A stretch of 64,000 nucleotides of DNA from contig JADJYJ010000003.1 of the NCBI GenBank assembly GCA_016719785.1, positions 248,001 to 312,000 on the forward strand, written 5' to 3'. Positions 53,083 through 64,000 of this stretch are shown piece by piece; within the stretch, counting starts at the first letter, position 1, and each line of letters starts with the position of its first letter. The notes beneath the pieces were generated by a model, which made no database searches, had not been told where the DNA came from, and saw only the letters and a list, made by a program, of their open reading frames with translations. The translations under genes and the position numbers were made by a program. The DNA is from Candidatus Amarolinea dominans. Lineage in GTDB: Bacteria; Chloroflexota; Anaerolineae; SSC4; Amarolineaceae.

Positions 53083-55231
53083 GGCGCACGCTGAAAGAGC
53101 GTCAGTTCGCTGCCCGGCCAGCGCCAGGTCATGACCGGCGTCGAGAATGCGGCCAGGCCGGCGGTCAGCGCATCGTCGCGATCCACCAGCCAGGCCCGAG
53201 CGGACCAGAGCCAAATGCGGCAATGCCCGGCGGCCTGTTGAGCGACAAACACCGCGGGCGTCTGGCGCTGCGCCGTGTCGCCATTGTACCACGCGATCGC
53301 GCCAGGTGGTGTGCCGTAGAACGCCAACGGCGCCAGCAAATAAACTTCCGGCGCACGCAGCAGGAGCACGTCCGCAGGCTGCACCGCGCTCTGCAGGAAC
53401 TGCGCCGGCTGCTGCAAATCCTCCTGCGCAAAAGCCGGATCGCTCACGCCCCTGAGCCAAAAAACCGCCGACAGCGCCACAGCCATCCCCACCAGTCGCC
53501 GATCCTGCACCGCCAGCCACAAGAGCAAGGCCGGCAGAGCAAACAGCACATAGCGCACATTGAAGTTCGTCTGCGCCCACCAAGTCAGCAGATTGGCGCC
53601 GAGCAGGGGGATGGTGAGCCAGAGGAGGAGGAGAGCGGAGAGCGGAGAAGGGGAGAAGGGGAGAGGGGAGAGGGGGAGAGGGGGAGAGGGGGAGAGGGGG
53701 AGAAGGGGGGAGTGGAGAGTGGAGAGCGGAGAGGGGAGACCGGAGATTGGAGATCGGAGGAGGGAGAGCGGAGATTGGAGGCCGGAGATTGGAGACCGGA
53801 GGACGGAGATTGGAGACCGGAGGACGGAGATTGGAGACCGGAGGACGGAGATTGGAGACCGGAGGACGGAGAGCGGAGAGCGGAGGACGGAGATTGGAGA
53901 TCGGAGGACGGAGATTGGAGATCGGAGGACGGAGATTGGAGATCGGAGGACGGAGAGCAGAGATTGGAGACCGGAGATTGGAGAGGGGAGATTGGAGAGC
54001 GGAGAGGGGAGATCGAGAATCGAGGCAGCCGGGCGCGATAGGCGAGTAGGGGAAGGATGATCCAGGGTGACGCGGCGAGGAAGAGCCAGCCCAGGTGTTG
54101 CAGCAGCAGGTCGCGCAGCCCCGCGCCGTTGGCGAGCGCCTGGCGCAGCGCCTCCGGCGGCGGGCCAACCGCAAAGCCCCAGTTCAGGGTCAGCAGCGAG
54201 TAGGCCACCTGCGCCAACGGCAGCCCCGGCCGCGTGACGGGAGTTGACCAACCTGCGGCCGCGCCAGCCAGATAAACGGCCAGCGCGGGCGCGCTCAGCA
54301 GCAGCGCCAACGCCAACGCCGTCAGAAAAAAGCGACCGCGCTCGCGCTGCCAGATCAGCACCCACAACCCCAGCGCCGCCACGAGAAAGACCGTCCACAG
54401 CGACGCGGCCAGCAGCAGCGCCAGGCCAAGCCCCAACAGCCGCCAGCGCCCACCAGGTTCCCCATCCCATACCTCTCCCCCCTCTCCTCTCCGCCGTACG
54501 GAGAGGAGAGGGGCCGGGGGTGAGGTGCGGTCTCCCCCCTCTCCTCTCCGCCGTGCGGAGAGGAGAGGGGCCGGGGGTGAGGAGAGGCGTCGCTGTGCGG
54601 AGAGGAGAGGGGCCGGGGGTGAGGAGAGGCGTCGCCGTACGGAGAGGAGAGGGGCCGGGGGTGAGGTGCGGTCTCCCCCCTCTCCTCTCCGCTGTGCGGA
54701 GAGGAGAGGGGCCGGGGGTGAGGTGCGGTCTCCCCCCTCTCCTCTCCGCCGTGCGGAGAGGAGAGGGGCCGGGGGTGAGGAGAGGCACACCACCAACAGC
54801 GCCAACGCGCCCACAAAAGTATAAAACGATGCTTCCTGGCTGTACCAGATGTGCAGCGGGTTCAACGCCAGCAGCAGCGCCGCCGCGTAACCCGCGCGCG
54901 GCCCCGCCCACGCCCGCGCCACGCGCCAGATCAACGCCACGCTCAGCACCCCGCACAGCAGCGCCGGCCAGCGCGCGGCGACCGCGCTGTCGCCCGCCAG
55001 CGCCAGCCAGGGCCGATAGAGCGCAAAAAAGAGCGGCGAGCGTGCGGTCGTAATCTCGACATTGAAAAGCGCCGCAATAGCCGGCCTTGTCAGCATGCCG
55101 ACGTTGGCGATCTCGTCCAGCCACAAGCCCCGATTCAACCCAATGCTGCGCACGAACGCAGCCAGGAGGAGGATGAAGAGAAACGCCGCGTCGCGTCGCA
55201 TCCACGCTGGCCCTGAACCCGGTAGTTTCAT
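53073..55231 (-). CDS. Polytopic membrane glycosyltransferase (ArnT/PMT-like) containing repeat insertions
   Basis: The start is the ATG at 55231, overlapping the upstream stop codon as ATGA. The N-terminus (RDAAFLFILLLAAFVRSIGL, then NRGLWLDEIANVGM) is typical of PMT_2/RgtA-like transferases that use polyprenyl-phosphate sugars; about ten membrane spans follow. Two loops are filled by repeats. At 54481-54785 palindromes encode SSPPAPLLSARRRGEGG-type peptides. At 53714-54014 lie 43 uninterrupted 7-bp units. In this assembly the upstream frame stops at 53585, whereas the native C-terminus (LLTWWAQTNFNVRYVLFALP to the stop at 53073) is one frame off. Gain of one heptad or loss of two would restore a 721- or 714-aa protein. 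Confidence 0.82.
53714..54014. repeat. 43 uninterrupted heptamers (GGAGNNN) inside a glycosyltransferase gene
   Basis: Reading the plus strand from 53714, every seventh base starts a new GGAGNNN-type unit (mostly GGAGATT, GGAGACC, GGAGGAC, GGAGATC, GGAGAGC; one AGAGATT) through 54014, exactly 301 bp. A looser G/A tract with 8-bp period precedes it from about 53640. On the coding (minus) strand all three frames are open through the array, so length changes only affect the downstream frame. Confidence 0.92.
54481..54785. repeat. Six palindromic repeats inside the glycosyltransferase gene
   Basis: The core CGGAGAGGAGAGGGGCCGGG followed by GGTGAGG occurs six times. In four copies it is preceded by the inverted arm CTCTCCTCTCCGC, making a hairpin. 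The spacing is 57 bp between full copies and shorter between truncated ones. Translation of the host gene runs through all copies without a stop. Confidence 0.9.
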
Positions 55232-56697
55232 GCGGCGCGCTCCAGGATCGGGGCGGCCGCCGACTCCAGCAGACCCAGGTAGATCCAGAAGTAGGCGAGC
55301 CAACTGGCCTCCGTGGCCTGAAACGCCACCAGCAGGCCCACCAGCGCTAGCAGCAGTCCTCCTAGCACGGCACGCGACAGGCCCTGACTGCGACGCCAGG
55401 CCTGGAAACCGCGCCAGCCGGCCAGCGCCAATGCCAGCACAAAAGCGCCGAGACCGAGGATGCCGGTGTTGTACAGTTGATGGATGAACAGGTTGGGAAT
55501 CCAGGAGGTGGTGTTGGCGTTGGGATAGTAGTAAACCTGGCTGTACGCGCCGATGCCCCAACCGATCCAGGGATGCTGCGGCCACACGCTGAGCGCGTGG
55601 CGCAGGATTTCGCCGCGCACCCACACGTTGCCATCGTCTGCCAGGTTGCCGAAGGTCGCCAGACGCTGGGCCAGCGCGCCGCCGCTGCTCAAATCCACCT
55701 GTGGCACGAGAAAACGCAGGTCGGACCAGCCGAAGAGGGCGACCAGGCAGAGACCGACGAGGCCCAGACCCGCGCCCGCGACCAGCGCCGTGCGCGGATG
55801 CCGCCAGGCCCAGGCGATCAGCGCCAGGCTGCCAGCCAGGGCAAATCCCAGCCAGGCCGTGCGCGTCAGGCTGGCGACCAGGCCGCCCAGGCCCAACGTC
55901 AGCGCCGCCCAGGCCGCCAGGCGCCAGCGCCACGGCAGTCGCTCCGTAAGCAGGCTGATCGGCAGGGCCAGCAGCGCCACGGCCAGGCAGTAGGAACCGT
56001 AGATGTTTGGCTCCCACTGGCTGCCGGTGGGCACGAAGCCGCCATCGGTCTTGAAGACGACGCCCAGGTTGAGGTGCAGGAGCGGCCAGGCGACCGCGCT
56101 CAGCAGGCCGAAAGCCGCCACCCCCGCGCCGATGAGCATCTGCACCCACGCTGCCTGGTTGGCGTCCAGGTTGCGCCAGCGGCCGGGCGCGCCCGGCGCC
56201 GGTTCCGCCGACGCCAGGTTAGCGGTGACGAGGTAGATCGTCACGACCAGCACCAGTTTGGTCCAAAGCGCCAGACTGTTGGTCACGTTGGGCGCGTGCA
56301 TGAGCGACGCGGCCAGCCCGATGACCAGCCAGGCGAGCAAGGGCCAGCCGGTCAACGGCCAGCGCCAACGCCGGCGCCCTGCGACCACATCCACGGCCAG
56401 CAGCGTGCCGACCAGGGCCAGCGCCAGGTATTCGGCGTAAAGGCTGAAGCCGCCAATCGTCAGCTCGTAGCGGTTGGCGCCCGCGGCCAGGATGATGACC
56501 CACAACCCGGACGCCGGCCACGTCAACAGGGCGACGATCAGCCCCAGGCCGGCCAGCGCGGCGGCCAACACCCACATGGGGCCAAGCCACGTCAGCAGCA
56601 GAGCCACCGGCAGGCTCGCCAACGCCAGCAGCGCGTAGACGAGCGGAGGGTGCATGATGGAGGAGGATTGCTTGACCTGGTGCAGCATGGCGTTCAA
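55228..56697 (-). CDS. O-antigen ligase/polymerase-like membrane protein (Wzy_C family)
   Basis: About 485-489 aa. A TTG at 56697 overlaps the upstream stop codon; the ATG at 56688 or 56655 may be the real start. It has roughly a dozen membrane spans and a large periplasmic loop with the Wzy_C-type segment WVRGEILRHALSVWPQHPW, then IGWGIGAYSQVY and a downstream HQLYNTGILGLGAF. It should polymerise repeat units or ligate polymer at the outer face of the membrane. It overlaps the membrane glycosyltransferase by four bases (ATGA) and the Wzz/BY-kinase by about four bases, so translation of the three is coupled. Confidence 0.88.
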   Translation of the reverse strand: MNAMLHQVKQSSSIMHPPLVYALLALASLPVALLLTWLGPMWVLAAALAGLGLIVALLTWPASGLWVIILAAGANRYELTIGGFSLYAEYLALALVGTLLAVDVVAGRRRWRWPLTGWPLLAWLVIGLAASLMHAPNVTNSLALWTKLVLVVTIYLVTANLASAEPAPGAPGRWRNLDANQAAWVQMLIGAGVAAFGLLSAVAWPLLHLNLGVVFKTDGGFVPTGSQWEPNIYGSYCLAVALLALPISLLTERLPWRWRLAAWAALTLGLGGLVASLTRTAWLGFALAGSLALIAWAWRHPRTALVAGAGLGLVGLCLVALFGWSDLRFLVPQVDLSSGGALAQRLATFGNLADDGNVWVRGEILRHALSVWPQHPWIGWGIGAYSQVYYYPNANTTSWIPNLFIHQLYNTGILGLGAFVLALALAGWRGFQAWRRSQGLSRAVLGGLLLALVGLLVAFQATEASWLAYFWIYLGLLESAAAPILERAA

Positions 56698-58196
56698 GGG
56701 GCGGTCGGGCCGTAATACTGCCCATAGGTTCCAGCGGGCAGCGGCAGCCGATTGAGTACCGCGCCCACCACGTGCGCGCCGGCCGTCGTGAGCAGAGCCA
56801 TGGCGCGCTGTGCGGACCGGCGCCGGGTGCCCTGGGCATCCACGACCAGCAGGGTGGCGTCGCTGGCGTGCGCCAGCAGCGCGGCATCTGCCACCGCCAG
56901 CACGGGCGGCGTATCGAGTACGATCACATCGGCCGCCTGGCGCAGGTCAGACAGCAGCGCAACCATGCGCTCGGAGCCGATCAGTTCAGCCGGATTGGGC
57001 GGCTGCGGTCCGCTGGTCAGCAGGTGCAGGCCAGGCACGGCCGTCGGCTGCAGATGGGCTGTCAGCGGGCCGCCGTCGGGCAGCAAGGCGGTGGTCAGGC
57101 CCAGGTTGTTGCTGACGCCAAACACGGTGTGCAGGCGCGGGCGGCGCAGATCGGCATCCACCAGGATGACGCGCTGGCCCGCGTGCGCCAGGGCCACGGC
57201 CAGGTTGGCGGCCGTGGTGGTTTTGCCCTCACCCGGCTCCGCGCTGACCACGCTGAGCGTGCGCAGGGGCCGGTCCAGGCTGGTGAAACGCAAATTGGCG
57301 CGCAACATGCGGTAGGCCTCGGCCGCCGCCGAATGAGGGGCCTGGCTGACCACCAGTCCGCTCTGGTCCAGGCTGCTGCTGCGCCCCACGGCGGCGAGAA
57401 CGGGCAGGGCAATGGCCGCAGTGACTCGTTCGGCGCTGTTGAGCCGATCATCCAGCGCTTCCAACAGCAGCGCGGCGGCCAGGGCCATCGTCAGGCCCAC
57501 GATCGCGGCCGCCAGGGCATTGAACAGCGGGCGCGGGCGCAGCGGTCGGGCCGAGGCACGCGCCGGTTGCACCACCGTCACGTTATCGCTGGCCTGCGCC
57601 TCGGCCAGGCGCACCGTCTCATAGCTGGCAGTCAGCGCACTCAGCGACTGGCGCAGGCGTGAAAGCACCTCCGAGCTGGCGCTGCCCGCCGCCTCCTGCT
57701 TGATTTGCGTCTCCAGCGCCGCCATCTGCTGCTCCAGATTGGTCTTGGACGCGGCAAAGCGGGCCACTTGGCGCATGCGGTTGGTTTCGATGAACGTCTG
57801 CGCCACAGCATCAGCCACCTGCGCGGCCGCGGCCGGTGACGGGCCTTCGACGCGCAGACGGATCAACTGTGTCTCGCGAATCGGTTCGGCGGTCACAGCC
57901 AAAGGCCAGGTGGGCGCGGCGCCGTCCTGGCTCAGGCGGGCAATCGTGGCCTCCAGGGTGGCCGGCTGCACGATAATCTGCGCGTAGGTGGAAGCCAGGC
58001 GTTCGCTGGCCGCAATGGCGCCGATGTCCCCGCTGCTCAGGCTGGCTGGGCTGACCTGCAGCATGGCTTGGGCTTGATAGACAGGGGCGAGGCGCTGGCT
58101 CCAGCCAAAGGCGACCAGGCCGTACAGGATCGGCGCAGCCAGCAGCAGCCAGGCTCGCCGGCGCAGAAAATGAGCGAAAAAGATGAAATCAGGCAC
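56694..58196 (-). CDS. Wzz/BY-kinase: polysaccharide co-polymerase and tyrosine autokinase
   Basis: 500 aa, GTG start at 58196. The N-terminal Wzz domain has two membrane spans (WLLLAAPILYGLVAFGW and ALAAAIVGLTMALAAALLL) around a coiled-coil region (SKTNLEQQMAALETQIKQEA). The C-terminal BY-kinase/CapB domain shows Walker A AEPGEGKTTTAANLA with Lys325, Walker A' VILVDADLRRP and Walker B VIVLDTPPV. The tail has only a short tyrosine cluster (YGQYYGPTAP) where autophosphorylation would occur. It controls chain length and export of the polymer made by the neighbouring Wzy-like protein. It lies 18 bases after the PLP decarboxylase gene. Confidence 0.93.
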   Translation of the reverse strand: MPDFIFFAHFLRRRAWLLLAAPILYGLVAFGWSQRLAPVYQAQAMLQVSPASLSSGDIGAIAASERLASTYAQIIVQPATLEATIARLSQDGAAPTWPLAVTAEPIRETQLIRLRVEGPSPAAAAQVADAVAQTFIETNRMRQVARFAASKTNLEQQMAALETQIKQEAAGSASSEVLSRLRQSLSALTASYETVRLAEAQASDNVTVVQPARASARPLRPRPLFNALAAAIVGLTMALAAALLLEALDDRLNSAERVTAAIALPVLAAVGRSSSLDQSGLVVSQAPHSAAAEAYRMLRANLRFTSLDRPLRTLSVVSAEPGEGKTTTAANLAVALAHAGQRVILVDADLRRPRLHTVFGVSNNLGLTTALLPDGGPLTAHLQPTAVPGLHLLTSGPQPPNPAELIGSERMVALLSDLRQAADVIVLDTPPVLAVADAALLAHASDATLLVVDAQGTRRRSAQRAMALLTTAGAHVVGAVLNRLPLPAGTYGQYYGPTAP

Positions 58197-58214
58197 CGGA
58201 CTCTTTCAGGTTGT

Positions 58215-59681
58215 TTAGGATTCCAGGGTGGGCCTGGTCAGTTGATCGAGCAGGTCGAGCACCAGGTCATCCACGTTGTCCTGGCTGGGCAGGGAGCCAA
58301 TCAGGCCATACATCGGCGCGGTGCGACCGGACAGGCCGCTGCCCTGTCCCAATGTGCGTGAGGCCACGCTGGTCAGGCGCGTGACCAGGCGCGGCGGTAA
58401 GGCATGAACGACCTTTTGCGCCACGCGCAGTCCGCCGGCGGCCAGGCGGCGTCGGGCGTCCGGCTGGCTGACCTGCTGCACCGCGTGGGCCAGATCGGCT
58501 AAGAATGAATCGGTGACCGCCACGTGCGCCATGTTCACGGTCATGTGCAGGCTGGGCGGCGACTGCTGGCGGTCCAGGTGCCAACCGGCCAGGGTCAACT
58601 CATCGCCAACGTCGTAGATGTCCAGGCGCGTGGAGCCGATCGCCAGGACGCTCATATCGGGGCTGCCCAGCACATGCAGACCAGGCGTGGCGTTGATGCC
58701 CTGCTTGAGTTTGCGCGCGGCGGCCATCACCTGTGCGGCAAGATTGACATAACCGGATTCGCCGAGGTAATTCATCACCGCCCAGGCTGCGGCGATGGCG
58801 CCGCCCGGTCGCGTGCCGGTCATGGTGGGTGACGGGTAGATGCCGCCGGGCCAGGCGGTTTGCACGAAGAACTGAAAGCGGCGCAGGTCAGCGCCGCGAT
58901 AGAGAATGACCGAGGCGCCTTTGGCCGCGTAGCCATACTTGTGCAGGTCAACCGAAAGGGAGGTGACGCCGGGCACGCTGAGATCGAAGGGCGGGACGGC
59001 ATAGCCCAGGCGGCGGGCGAACGGCAGCATCATGCCGCCCACGCAGGCATCCACGTGCAGCAGCAGCCCCCGCGCCAGCGCGACCTGGCCCAGCTCACGA
59101 ATGGGGTCAACCACGCCCTGGGGATACGACGGGGCCGAACCGACCAGCAGGATGGTGTTGGGCGTGATCGCAGCGGTCATCGCGGCCACGTCTGCGCGGA
59201 AGTCGGCGCGCACCGGGACATAGACGGCGGTCACGCCAAAATAGTGGGCGGCTTTGGCCAGGGCCGGATGCGCGGTGATCGGCAGCACCATCTCTGGCGT
59301 GCGAATGGCGGGCCGGCGGCTGCGCGCCCAATCACGGGCCGTTTTGACCGCCAGCAGCAGGCTCTCGGTGCCGCCGGAGGTCATATTGCCGACGATGTCA
59401 TCACCGGCGTTCGCCGCGCCCAGCAGATGGCCGGTCATCGCGACGACGTCGGTTTCGAAGCGGCGCAGACTGGGGAACGCGGTGGGGTTGAGGCCATTTT
59501 CGGCGAAGAACATGGTGTACGCCGCCTGCAGCAGTTCGCTGACCTCGTCGCCCGCGCTGAAGACCAGGCTCCAGGCCCGTCCCGCGCGCCAGTTCACATC
59601 ATGGTCGCGCAACGACGCCATGCGGGCCAGAATGGCTTCTTTCGTGTTTCCGTGGGTGGGCAGGTGTGCTGATTCACTCAT
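58215..59681 (-). CDS. PLP-dependent group II decarboxylase, sphingosine-1-phosphate-lyase-like
   Basis: 488 aa with fold-type I signatures: GNMTSGGTESLLLA for phosphate binding, HVDACVGG with Asp211, and the PLP lysine Lys248 in SVDLHKYGYAAKG. The closest resemblance is to the sphingosine-1-phosphate lyase/glutamate-tyrosine decarboxylase group. Substrate is not predictable; options include an amino acid or a phosphorylated amino alcohol. The gene is first in the minus-strand exopolysaccharide operon, 18 bases before the Wzz/BY-kinase. That is an unusual place for this enzyme and suggests it makes an amine or aldehyde used by the pathway, or an unrelated co-regulated activity. Confidence 0.9.
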   Translation of the reverse strand: MSESAHLPTHGNTKEAILARMASLRDHDVNWRAGRAWSLVFSAGDEVSELLQAAYTMFFAENGLNPTAFPSLRRFETDVVAMTGHLLGAANAGDDIVGNMTSGGTESLLLAVKTARDWARSRRPAIRTPEMVLPITAHPALAKAAHYFGVTAVYVPVRADFRADVAAMTAAITPNTILLVGSAPSYPQGVVDPIRELGQVALARGLLLHVDACVGGMMLPFARRLGYAVPPFDLSVPGVTSLSVDLHKYGYAAKGASVILYRGADLRRFQFFVQTAWPGGIYPSPTMTGTRPGGAIAAAWAVMNYLGESGYVNLAAQVMAAARKLKQGINATPGLHVLGSPDMSVLAIGSTRLDIYDVGDELTLAGWHLDRQQSPPSLHMTVNMAHVAVTDSFLADLAHAVQQVSQPDARRRLAAGGLRVAQKVVHALPPRLVTRLTSVASRTLGQGSGLSGRTAPMYGLIGSLPSQDNVDDLVLDLLDQLTRPTLES

Positions 59682-59739
59682 AGCCGCGAGATTATAGCCG
59701 AGATGCGCGTCAGTGCCAAGTGAGAGAGCGGGCGGAATG

Positions 59740-59766
59740 CTGAATTCAGAATTCCAATGCTATAAT
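59740..59766 (+). promoter_or_regulatory. Promoter with consensus -10 box and palindromic site
   Basis: TATAAT (59761-59766) is a perfect -10 box with a suitable distance (about 72 bases) to the GTG at 59839. No good -35 is seen. The palindrome CTGAATTCAG (59740-59749) overlaps the -35 zone and may be an operator. The divergent operon starts at 59681. Confidence 0.6.
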
Positions 59767-59838
59767 ACCGGTCACGCAGGCAGGTGACGGGGGGATCATG
59801 CGTTTTTTCAACACGGCGGGGCCGGTGCGGGGTGAGCG

Positions 59839-62835
<2,997 letters not shown>

Positions 62836-62841
62836 TTTTTT

Positions 62842-62958
62842 TTGCCACGAATTACACGAATTTTCACGAATTTTTTCTGTCCATCCGTGCCATTCGCGGC
62901 AGAACAATCAATCATCGTCACCCGATCTCTGATCTCTGATCTCTGATCTCCTGAATAC
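62842..62958. repeat. Short dispersed repeats upstream of the epimerase gene
   Basis: A CACGAATT array (CACGAATTA, CACGAATTTT, CACGAATTTT) lies at about 62847-62876, followed at 62926-62953 by heptamers GATCTCT, GATCTCT, GATCTCT, GATCTCC. No coding sequence is seen between the two genes. The CACGAATT type is a dispersed repeat; the heptamers match the family in the two large genes of this locus. Confidence 0.8.
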
Positions 62959-62975
62959 CAGAAAGGAAACCATTC

Positions 62976-63929
<954 letters not shown>

Positions 63930-63931
63930 CA

Positions 63932-64000
63932 CGCAAAGTACAAAGTGCAAAGTACAAAGTGCAGAGGGCAGAGGGCAGAAGTGCAAAGTGCAGAGTGCAA
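63932..64000. repeat. Heptamer repeats downstream of the epimerase gene, running off the window
   Basis: Units AAAGTAC, AAAGTGC, AAAGTAC, AAAGTGC, AGAGGGC, AGAGGGC, then AAAGTGC and AGAGTGC continue to the end of the window. This is another 7-bp-period array, different in sequence from GGAGNNN but equal in period. Confidence 0.85.

Noticed and set aside
53714..54014. Heptamer tract as a CRISPR or low-quality sequence.
   Set aside because: The period is 7 without spacers, the phase is perfect over 43 units, and related arrays occur in other places of the locus.

Overview
The window looks like a high-GC, metagenome-type contig from a filamentous or biofilm-forming member of the Chloroflexota (Anaerolineae/Caldilineae-like). 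That placement is inferred from gene content. It has XRE-NB-ARC-TPR regulators, a CHAT-STAND-TPR protein, very large secreted beta-helix and dockerin proteins, secreted proteins ending in a short (Y/F)LP-hydrophobic motif, and an exopolysaccharide locus with fused polymerase domains. No rRNA, tRNA, CRISPR array or phage module is visible. Frame breaks are common in homopolymers and repeats, even in nadE, so the base-level quality of the assembly is in doubt in several places.

Layout. (1) 0-13 kb: small secreted proteins, an orphan peptide-binding lipoprotein, and two paralogous XRE-NB-ARC-TPR regulators, one decayed. A glycosidase-like secreted protein with 77-79 aa tandem repeats follows. 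(2) 13.2-20 kb: a two-gene unit with a CHAT-protease/STAND/TPR protein and a secreted beta-propeller clostripain-type peptidase. (3) 20-29.3 kb: a small unknown gene preceded by five tandem Shine-Dalgarno motifs, a small membrane gene pair, and a giant dockerin/phospholipase-A2-like/propeller protein ending in a 699-bp tandem repeat. (4) 29.5-40.1 kb: two large beta-helix (PMP-like) adhesins flanking a broken adhesin that ends in a LAS-type metallopeptidase domain. (5) 40.1-49.8 kb: gene debris (ptsI, galE, two AAA/DUF4143 genes, a CHAT gene), a MITE-like element, and a housekeeping island (nadE, Nudix, M14 carboxypeptidase, Bcp). (6) 49.8-64 kb: an exopolysaccharide locus. The minus-strand operon runs PLP decarboxylase, Wzz/BY-kinase, Wzy-like ligase, membrane glycosyltransferase, two GT4 enzymes and a phosphodiester glycosidase. 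A plus-strand glycosidase-Wzy fusion and a UDP-glucuronate decarboxylase-like gene follow.

How it fits together. At least six plus-strand genes in the first 33 kb, nearly all encoding exported or membrane proteins, share one promoter design: two direct TGTATCG heptamers exactly 11 bp apart. In five of six copies a TTTACT -10 box starts 33 bp after the second heptamer. This looks like a cell-surface regulon, and three of the copies sit in an almost identical ~135-bp portable module. The exopolysaccharide locus has its own signature: 7-bp tandem repeats, including 43 uninterrupted heptads inside a glycosyltransferase gene, where gain of one heptad would restore the reading frame. The shared promoter and the heptad arrays are the strongest candidates for undescribed biology here. 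The CHAT-STAND/clostripain gene pair is the strongest candidate for an undescribed effector system.
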